Positions 56,718 through 64,000 of a stretch of DNA of 64,000 nucleotides are shown here, piece after piece. The position numbers were made by a program, and so were the translations under genes. The stretch comes from Naematelia aurantialba (lineage: Eukaryota; Basidiomycota; Tremellomycetes; Tremellales; Naemateliaceae). How positions within the stretch are numbered: the stretch's first letter is position 1; every line of letters begins with the position of its first letter. Location of the stretch: positions 1,116,001-1,180,000 of the forward strand of contig JAKFAO010000001.1 of assembly GCA_021527695.1 (NCBI GenBank), in the 5' to 3' direction. Under the pieces are notes generated by a model. That model worked only from the letters and a program-made list of their open reading frames with translations, was not told where the DNA came from and ran no database searches.

Positions 56718-57604
56718 ATGGGTCGTCGTCCCGCGCGCTGCTACCGTTACTGCAAGAACAAGCCGTGAGTTTTTATCTCATCAGTCGATGGGACTAGCAG
56801 GAAAGCGCTAGGCCTTTGCTGACGAGTGATTCAGCTTCCCCAAGTCGAGGTACAACCGTGGTGTGCCCGACGCCAAGATCCGTATCTACGACCTTGGGCG
56901 GAAGCGTGCTTCTGTGGATGACTTCCCTTTCTGCTGCCACCTCGTGTCAGACGAGTACGAGCAGCTGTCGTCGGAAGCTCTCGAGGCCGCCCGTATCTGT
57001 GCCAACAAGTACATCGTCAAGACTGCAGGCAAGGAGGCGTTCCACATGCGTGTCCGGCTCCACCCCTTCCACATTATCCGTATCAACAAGATGTTGTCTT
57101 GCGCCGGCGCCGATAGGCTCCAGCAGGGTATGCGTGGTGCTTGGGGCAAGCCTTACGGCTCTGTCGCGCGTGTCAACATGTGAGTCTTCCGCCTCCCTTC
57201 TTCCTCCTTCGCTTCTCCGTGAACTATTTGTCTTTGTCATGGGTTCACACCAGGTCCACACGCGTGGATTAGTGCTGACAAACCCAGCGGCCAGGTGATC
57301 ATGTCGATCCGATGCCGAGACTCGAACAAGGCCGTCATCATCGAGGCCCTTCGCCGAGCACGATACAAGTTCCCCGGCCGCCAGAAGATCATCGTCTCGA
57401 AGAAGTGGGGTTTCACTTCGCTCGACCGTGCCGACTACGAGGAGTTGAAGCGCAACAAGCAGGTCATCAACGATGGCGCTTACGTTCAGGTGAGCTTTCC
57501 CATCTCTTGACGTCTTTCCATGTGTCAGAGCTCACTTCTGTGCCCAGTTCCTCAAGCCAAAGGGCAAGCTCCTCGACAACCTCAGAACCGCTGCCCGTGC
57601 CTAG
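56718..57604 (+). CDS. RPL10: 60S ribosomal protein L10 (uL16)
   Basis: Model: join(56718..56764, 56835..57179, 57288..57489, 57548..57604), 216 residues, phases close. The protein begins [49 protein letters not shown] and carries [77 protein letters not shown]. It ends [18 protein letters not shown]. This is the full eukaryotic uL16 pattern, including the P-site loop region around [11 protein letters not shown]. It is assembled last into the 60S subunit and helps form the tRNA accommodation corridor. The pyrimidine-rich leader and likely 5'-UTR intron suggest coordinated ribosomal-protein control. Confidence 0.97.
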
Positions 57605-57933
57605 ACAGCTGGAGAAGCAGGTGATGGAGTGTTGTACCCTATGGTCATGGTTATGCATTGGCATGAGCCGGGAGTGTGCAGATGTTTCAGTTGCAGTGTC
57701 ACACTATCTTTAAAGTGTCTGTGGCCGTATGTAGGGTATCTCAGTTTCGACTTGGTCTGTTCGACAGTATTCCATCACCTCTGGCAGGCTGCATTATAGC
57801 CAAGTAGGACCGAAATCAGAACGGGAAACGATACCGGAGCGTTAACTGGACCTCCACATGTAAAGTCCACCGAGTAACCTGACCACTTTGTGCTTGCGAC
57901 CCAGCAGCCTATACCGTCTCAAGGCTCGGCACC
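57605..57933. other. tandem intergenic region RPL10 - DTD1
   Basis: 329 bp between a stop and the next start on the same strand. It must hold the RPL10 3' end and the DTD1 promoter. No other feature is seen. Confidence 0.4.
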
Positions 57934-59866
57934 ATGCGCGCAGTCATCCAGCGTGTCCTCTCTGCCTCTGTCTCAGGTCAGCGCGCATCTATCACTGGAC
58001 TTTCTGGAGCCGTGGAGGAAAACACTTGGAGCTGGAGCTGGAGCTGATAGCCGTATTTCTTCGTAGGGGTGAGAGCTGATGTCGTATTTCTTAGTGGATG
58101 GCGAGACCATTTCGTCTATAGGTAAAGGCCTGCTGGTATTGGTTGGAATCGACCGCTGTCAGTGTCTCCTCGTCTTTCTGCCATCCTTCCCCCACACCTA
58201 CGGCCCTCTCCCTTCCTTCTGCCGCCCTCTGCCGCCCTTCCGCTGCCCTCCTACAGGCGCCTGATCTCCGTCGTCATTTCTCTTTGTAGTCACTACATTC
58301 ACTGCTAACCCATCCAACTACGGACCACCTGACCACCTGACCATCTCGCTGATCCCTGCGCCATTGCCACAGACGACGAGCCGCGAGACCGCGCGCAGAT
58401 CCTCAAGAAAGTCCTGAGTGCAAAGCTGTTTGATGGCTCGGAGGAAGATGGGGGCTTGTGGAAGCGGTCTGTCAAGGACATCGATGGCGAGGTGCTTTGT
58501 GGTTTGTGTCTCCCTCTTGTCCTATCCCTCTCCCTTGACTCTTCACATCATTCCCCTCAACGTCTCTTCCGGCTATCCTGCTCTGTTGTCTTCTCTCATG
58601 GCTGTCAATATACACCAGCTGATCATCGTCCCCCCGGGTCTCCAACCTCATCTCTTCTGTCCTGCGGTCACCGTACCATCTTTCCAAGCTAATCGAGCAG
58701 TATCGCAATTTACGCTATTCGCAAACTTCAAAGGCGCCAAGCCGGGTACGTGTCGTGCGGCACTGCTGGGTCAATGTTCTTCGCCACTGTCTCGGCTCTC
58801 TGCTCAACCAAGTCTTCAATTGCCCACATTGTTACGACTATGCCCCAGTACAATGCGAAATGCCGACTGATTCTTCTTGACAATGACACTGACGACTGGA
58901 CTTGTGACTCTGCAGATTTCCACGAATCAATGGTACGTTTCTTACCCTACAATCTTCTCCATCTGCATCTCCCTTCTCTATCCCGGCTCTGTCCCCGCAC
59001 ACCGTTCGCTTCTCACAGCCATACCATCACCTAGGGTGTCACAGCCACACCATCACCTTGGGTCTCACGGCATCGTCTGACGCACCTCCCGTACAGTCTA
59101 CGATCCCGGGTAAAGCGTTCTACCACGCCTTTCTGGACGAGATGCGCGCCGCATACCTTCCTGAGCGGATCAAAGGTCTGTCTCTTCGACGCCTGCTTGC
59201 CCGTCTTGTCTCACAGTGACGTACGCTTGAGTGTTGAGCTAATACCAGCTTAGATGGCAGGTTCGGTGCCATGATGCAGGTCTCCCTGACGAACGACGTA
59301 CGTCGAGTCTCCCTTCTCCTACACTATATCTTCATTCTGTTCTTGCCCATTTAAAACTTCTGCTCTCTTCCCTGGTCTGCTCGCCGCATCACCTATCCAT
59401 CTGTCTTGCTTCTCGAGGCCGTCGCGCTGCACGCTGTCACATGTCGCTCGCACGCTGCAGTCATGCAACGTTCTGACGTCCCCAGGGGCCAGTGACGATC
59501 CTCCTCTCGTCTCGCGACAATGGCCCCGCATCCACATCCACTTCCGGGACCTCCACCCCTGCCGGGCCGGCCGTGCTATCGAAAGAAGAGCAGAGGGCGC
59601 GTGCAGCTGCCAAGCGCGAGGCGAAAGCTGTGCGAGCGTCAGTTTATGCCGCTGCGATATCACAGCAGCTGCCTACAGACGTGGTGGACGCCGGGATTGC
59701 TAGAACAGGTGATACGACGGAGAGGATAGCGGCGAGTGCTGCCAAGACGAGCGAGGTCGGACTGGATGCGGGCCTTGCGCCTACTGGAGAGCCTGCGGCA
59801 GGAATAGATGGATTACGAGGCGGTATCCAAGAGTTAAATTTGGACGGCACACCGAAAGCCAGTTGA
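57934..59866 (+). CDS. DTD1: D-aminoacyl-tRNA deacylase with C-terminal extension
   Basis: Model: join(57934..57976, 58095..58157, 58373..58501, 58701..58745, 58916..58932, 59097..59175, 59254..59297, 59486..59866), 266 residues, phases close. The DTD fold is clear: [93 protein letters not shown], and the GPV motif in VSLTNDGPVTILLSS. SQFTL and GPV are the two signature motifs that form the D-aminoacyl pocket. The enzyme removes D-amino acids from mischarged tRNA. The catalytic part ends near residue 150. The remaining 115 residues are Ala/Ser/Glu-rich (KEEQRARAAAKREAKAVRASVYAAAISQQ...) and not part of the family core. The donor of exon 2 and the 17-nt exon 5 were set by phase and peptide match. 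Confidence 0.9.
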
Positions 59867-59960
59867 TCTCCGTCTGCCGTGCCACATGACGTGGGCCTGA
59901 AGACGATCATAATGCAAGTGCGATACAAGTGCCATCCATGCATGGTATAAATCGTCTACT

Positions 59961-61406
59961 CTACACGATCGCTTCGAGCTGTTGGGCCAGGCGCAGAGCA
60001 GGGCCGACCATAGTTGCCATCGGCACGCCTTTTGGCACGCCGCGCCCGTGCAGCGCATCCAGAGCGGCGGGGTTGAGCGAGATATCGGCGTTGCTCGATT
60101 CCGCCGCGATGGCAATATCAGGCTTACTCGACGTGGGGAACGTGAACGTCTGTGAATGGGGCTGAAGGACCCAACCGCGCTGATTAACGTGAGCTTGGAC
60201 CTGGCGCTCGCTGAGGTGCACGTGGAGTGAGAGTCAAAACTCACTGATGCTGCAAACGCGACGAGGGCTGCATTCTCCCCCGGCTTGTAGAACAAGAGGG
60301 TTGCGGCGTTGGCCAGGGCTAATGAGGGGTACGAGGCCTCGATCGTCGCTGCTATTTGTGCGCTGAACACCGGGGTCAGCTCGGGGATATACACGGCGGT
60401 GTGGGGGTCGTCTAGCGAAGAGAGCTCACCGAACGGTCCCCATCAGTCGTTCCAGCAAGAACCCAAACTCCTCTCTGGGGACGCGGTCTCGCGCACGGTA
60501 CACTCGGTTATACGAGCCCTCCATCAACCATCTCTCTCTTGTCTCGTCAGCTGCTACACAACACGAGCACTGAACAAGCTGCACATGCTGCACAATACTG
60601 CGCCAGGATGCACAAAGACGACGAGTGGGTGGGCTGGCTCACAGATCAACGGGGAGGCGAACAAACGCATCGTTGAGCTGGTCAATATGTAGCGTCTCGA
60701 GGGTAGTGTGGAATTGCGTCAGTTCGCCTTCGCTAAGCAGGCTTAGAAGATGCAGGCCGAGCGTGATGGGTCGATTGGGTGAGGGGGGAAGGAGGGACGA
60801 GAGGTTGTCGTAGAATGGTTGCAGCGAGGCGTTGTATTGCCGGTACGCTTTCAGGTTGCCTAGCCGGAGAGAGTGGAAGGCACCGAGCTCCAGGATCGAG
60901 CCTTGGGGGTGTTAGCGTGTGGCGTCGAGAGCAGACGACATAACCCCAACGACATGTATAACACCGTGGGGTCCAGCAAGGAAGCCGGACCGATAAGTTT
61001 GTTGGAGTACCGAACAGCCATGGGAGCATAGGAGAGTGGAGGTGAAGGAAGGAAGACAGGAAGATTTGAAGCAAGGAAGGAAGGAAGAGAGGAAGAGAGG
61101 AAACGCGGTGGTGAAGGGATAGGACAAAGCAAAAGTGGGCCAGTACACCATAAAGCCAGCAGAGGGATTGTAGACACTCACGGGTCGCCACGAGGTCCTG
61201 GACGTTCCCGGACGGAGGAGCAAAGTACAGTCCCGACTGTGCCAACTCGAGCTACCTCGGTCAGCTCTCGACGCCCTCACGGCACGACGCGGTAGCAGAC
61301 CGACCTTGAGCCTTGCCAGTCGCTGTGAAACTTCAGCCCTCGATCCTCCGGGTTTATCAAATAGCTGTTGAAGCTCTGCCAGGGATTGTTGGAGGTCGGA
61401 TGACAT
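59961..61406 (-). CDS. RPN12: 26S proteasome regulatory subunit RPN12 (PSMD8)
   Basis: Model: complement(join(59961..60206, 60245..60362, 60430..60537, 60643..60901, 61182..61251, 61305..61406)), 300 residues, phases close. The protein opens MSSDLQQSLAELQQLFDKPGGSRAEVSQRLARLKLELAQSGLYFAP and continues RSILELGAFHSLRLGNLKAYRQYNASLQPFYDNLSSLLPPSPNRPITLGLHLLSLLSEGELTQFHTTLETL. It carries LERWLMEGSYNRVYRARDRVPREEFGFLLERLMGTVRAQIAATIEASYPSLALANAATLLFYKP. This is the helical-repeat plus PCI domain of RPN12, a lid subunit whose incorporation completes lid assembly. The typical LMEGSYNxVxxA motif is intact. Introns are mostly short except 60902-61181 (280 nt, purine-rich). The stop lies only 94 bp from the DTD1 stop on the other strand. 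The join before RQVQAHVNQRGW could be shifted by a few residues. Confidence 0.93.
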
Positions 61407-61963
61407 GGTGTGTAGGTGGAGAGCGTTGGGGAGCGCGATACGGGGACGTGATGGTGCGCCCTCCTCCGCCTGCACAGATATTGAGGACTGCAGCTCGAGA
61501 GACCGTGTCTGGGGCTTGGTTCACTTGTAGACTCTGCACGATGCTTGCTGTCACGGTATAGATGTGTAGAGAGAGAGAGATCACGGCGACGAGAACGACG
61601 CGTGGCTCGGCGCCACCCGACTCACTCCTTCAAATCACCGCCATTATCCCCGTTGCACCAATCCGTCTCTCCACTAAATTCCCTCTCTTTTGGCCATCGA
61701 ATAGATCGACTTGGTATTTTCCCCAAAAACAGCTCCCTCCAGGCTCAGCTCGAGCGACGCCAGTAGCCCTCTACGGCGAGATAGACTTGCGCTCTTCTGA
61801 CAAGCTCCCCAAAAACGGTAACGACTCGCACTCCCCTTGACGCCAGAAACGTATCTACGACTCGAGTACCACCTGAGGTGAGTAGCCCGTTTCCAGGCAA
61901 CACGAGCACAAGCATTCAAGTGCTACTGGCTGATACACCGCCCAGACTAACGCTTCCATCGCC
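61407..61963. other. divergent intergenic region (RPN12 / G3BP-like)
   Basis: 557 bp between start codons, with a CTCTCTCTA tract near 61567-61580. It probably holds both promoters. I see no recognisable proteasome-associated control element. Confidence 0.4.
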
Positions 61964-63731
61964 ATGTCCGAAGCATCGCAGCCGCAAGCCAACGGCCACT
62001 CCACCCCCTCTATCCCCAGCGAATCTGCATCCGCCTCCAAAATTCAGCCAAACGATGTCGGATGGCAATTTGTGCCCCAGTACTAGTGCGTCCAAGGCGC
62101 CTTCGCCTCTCCCATTCATAGGCTTTCCAATGGCATCCTCCCACCTCAATTCCCCATCGCCGCACATTGGTACTCCCTTCACACTATCAGATCACTGACC
62201 TGACTCAGCAACTTTGTGAACAAGCAACCCCATCGTCTGCACTGCTTCTACAACAAGCGCTCCACGTTTGTCCACGGCGAGGAAGGCGAGGATGTGACCC
62301 CTGCTCTTGGACAGCATGTGAGCTCGACAAGTCACCGCCACCCCCAAAGCTGACTCGTAACAGGCAATTCACGACCGCATCACTGCCATCGGATACGAAC
62401 AGTGCAAAGTCTACATACATTCGATCGACTCGCAGTCTTCGGCAACTGGCGGCATCATCATCCTCGTCATTGGTGAAATGTCCAACAACAATCAGCCGTG
62501 GCGCAAATTCACCCAGACCTTTTTCCTCGCCGAACAGCCCAACGGCTACTTTGTCCTCAACGACATCTTCAGGTACCTGAAGGAGGAGGTCGACGAGGAC
62601 GAGGAAGAGGAGGAGCCCGCGTCGCAGCACGTCCCGGTCGAGGTCCCTGCCAGTGCTCCCGAGATTCCTACCGAGGCAGAACCGGTCCCCGTCCCACAGC
62701 CGATCGAGGTGGAGACCAAAGTGAGGGAGGAGCCCTCGGCTGCTGAGCCCGAGCCCGAGCCCGAGCCTGTTTCAGCGCCTGCTCACCCCGACCCTACTGC
62801 CGTGCCAGATGAGGCCGTTGTCGCGTCGGTGCCAGACAAGGATGTGGCTCCCAGTGAGCCAGCCGCAGCTGTCGAGGAGCCCACGATATCCTCTGCCCCT
62901 CCCGTCGACGAGGCACCGACAAAGGAGGAGGCAACTGCCGCGCCGGCACCGGCCGCTGAACCCGTTGCGAACGGCACGCCCGCTGCCGCCCCTGCACCGG
63001 CCAAGCCGTCCGCTCCCAAGAGCTGGGCTTCGTTGGCTGCGTCGGGGGCCTCCAAGCCTGCCTGGGGCGGTGCCGTCGCCAGTCAGCCAGCTCCTCGTGC
63101 GGCTGCTCCGCCCGCCGCCCCGATCAAGAAGGAGGCTCCACCTGCTCCCGCTCCCGCTCCTGCCACCACCAATCAGCACCCGTACTACCAGAATGCGATG
63201 CGAGTGCAGACTCCTCATTGCTTTGTCAAGGTGAGCTGGGCGATAACTGGTTGTAGGAGGATGAAAGCTAAATACCGATAGCTGCCCAACTGGTCACCTG
63301 ATGGTCAGCTCGGCGGCGAGTCGATGGACGAGGCGACGGTGAAGCAGATTGCGTCGCGCTTTGGCGATGTGGTCAAAGTCGAGATTGTCAAGCAAAAAGC
63401 ATGTGCGTTTGTCGAGTTTGCCAAGGTCGAGTCGGCGCGCAAGGCGATTGTGGCGTCTCTCCTTCCGAGTCAGGGTGGCGAGGGCGGTGTCAAGGCGCTG
63501 GACGGCGAGGGCAAGCTCAACTTTGAGACGCGAAAGGAGAAGGACGAGAGGAGGAAGAACACGAATGCCCGAGGCGGTGGACCGGGAGGCGATCGTGGTG
63601 GTCGACCGGCCGGTCAGGGCCGGGGTGATGGTGTGAACGGCGGGGAGCGAGGAGGGTCGCGTGGTGGCAGGGGTGGACGGGGTGGTCGAGGCGGCGGACC
63701 TCCCAGCGGGGATCGCCAGCCGCCCAAGTAA
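61964..63731 (+). CDS. G3BP-like protein: NTF2 domain, acidic/Pro-Ala linker, RRM, RGG tail
   Basis: Model: join(61964..62085, 62209..62317, 62364..63230, 63282..63731), 515 residues, phases close. Residues about 33-170 are an NTF2-like domain (VGWQFVPQYYNFVNKQPHRLHCFYNKRSTFVHGEEGE...AIHDRITAIGYEQCKVYIHSIDSQSSATGGIIILVIGEMSNNNQPWRKFTQTFFLAEQPNGYFVLNDIFRYL). The ligand-binding and dimer segment matches G3BP/Bre5/Nxt3. An acidic stretch (DEDEEEEEP) and a long Pro/Ala/Glu linker follow. The RRM starts near 365 (CFVKLPNWSPDGQLGGESMDEATVKQIASRFGDVVKVEIVKQKACAFVEFAKVESARKAI), with a weak RNP1, and the end is RGG-rich (GGERGGSRGGRGGRGGRGGG). G3BP-type proteins nucleate stress granules, and fungal forms also serve as cofactors of a ubiquitin protease. 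It is intact and of usual length. Confidence 0.92.
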
Positions 63732-64000
63732 TCGGTAGGCGAATTGGCATCTTGCCCAGGCCTGTCTATCGGACCGGGTCTTGCGGACTTGGTTCGGTGG
63801 GACGTTTTGACCAGGGTGTCGTGCGTCTATCTTTACTCTAGATGATTTGCCATCTGCCTTGTTTATACATTGTATCCACCCATCCATTATCCATCATCCG
63901 TCATCCACCCATCCGTCCGTCCCATGCTATCGTATCCTAATCCGCCCTGCTCTTGCATCATATCACCTTCCTCCTTGTGGTTGCCACATCTCCTCATTCC
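63732..64000. other. 3' flank of the G3BP-like gene
   Basis: 269 bp to the window edge, with ATCC/CATC-rich words near 63875-63935. No gene start is recognisable. Confidence 0.4.

Noticed and set aside
1..64000. CRISPR arrays, operons, ribosome binding sites
   Set aside because: The window is eukaryotic with spliceosomal introns; the repeats seen are tandem satellites without unique spacers.

Overview
The window is nuclear DNA of a basidiomycete fungus. The signs are many short GT-AG introns (mostly 38-80 nt), very small exons, moderately high GC, fungal orthologues such as RFT1, RPN12, RPL10 and a DUG3-type amidotransferase, and a family 90 glycosyltransferase of the CAP10 type. A tremellomycete-like yeast fits best, but that is inference. 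Gene models were built by hand: splice sites were chosen so that every phase closes and the protein matches the family. Exon lists are in the evidence fields.

Layout. 1-286: 5' end of RFT1 (-). 618-2902: bestrophin/UPF0187 channel (+). 3176-6142: kinesin (-). 6474-8198: coiled-coil protein resembling kinetochore Sos7 (+). 8897-9784: secreted expansin-like protein (-). 9785-12409: repeat-rich gap. 12410-15402: GT90/CAP10 glycosyltransferase (-). 15600-25661: a 10-kb Mutator-like element (MULE). 26207-30293: RRM protein (+). 30802-33254: Gln/Met/Gly-rich protein (-). 33383-34259: small unknown protein (+). 34691-36969: PAS-kinase-like Ser/Thr kinase (-). 38382-40002: 2OG-Fe(II) oxygenase (+). 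40739-44879: Tudor-SN (-). 45473-47484: DUG3-like amidotransferase (+). 48082-51602: Ser/Pro-rich unknown (-). 52467-54341: mitochondrial TFB/rRNA dimethylase-like protein (+). 54785-56234: phosphopantetheine adenylyltransferase (-). 56718-57604: RPL10/uL16 (+). 57934-59866: D-aminoacyl-tRNA deacylase (+). 59961-61406: RPN12 (-). 61964-63731: G3BP-like NTF2/RRM/RGG protein (+). The genes almost strictly alternate in strand and are housekeeping genes without operon-like logic.

The most unusual object is the MULE. It has about 132-bp terminal inverted repeats, an 11-bp target duplication, and one 10-exon gene predicted to encode 1,801 residues. In order these carry an AT-hook, a C2H2 finger, a DDE transposase core, a SWIM finger, a USP-like domain with Ser at the catalytic Cys position, and an Ulp1-like protease with an intact catalytic set. 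A second, convergent gene encodes an 844-residue coiled-coil protein. The element sits about 190 bp upstream of the GT90 start codon. Its left terminal repeat is itself split by a 412-bp solo LTR with a 5-bp target duplication. The whole element is dense in TTCGA/TCGAA words.
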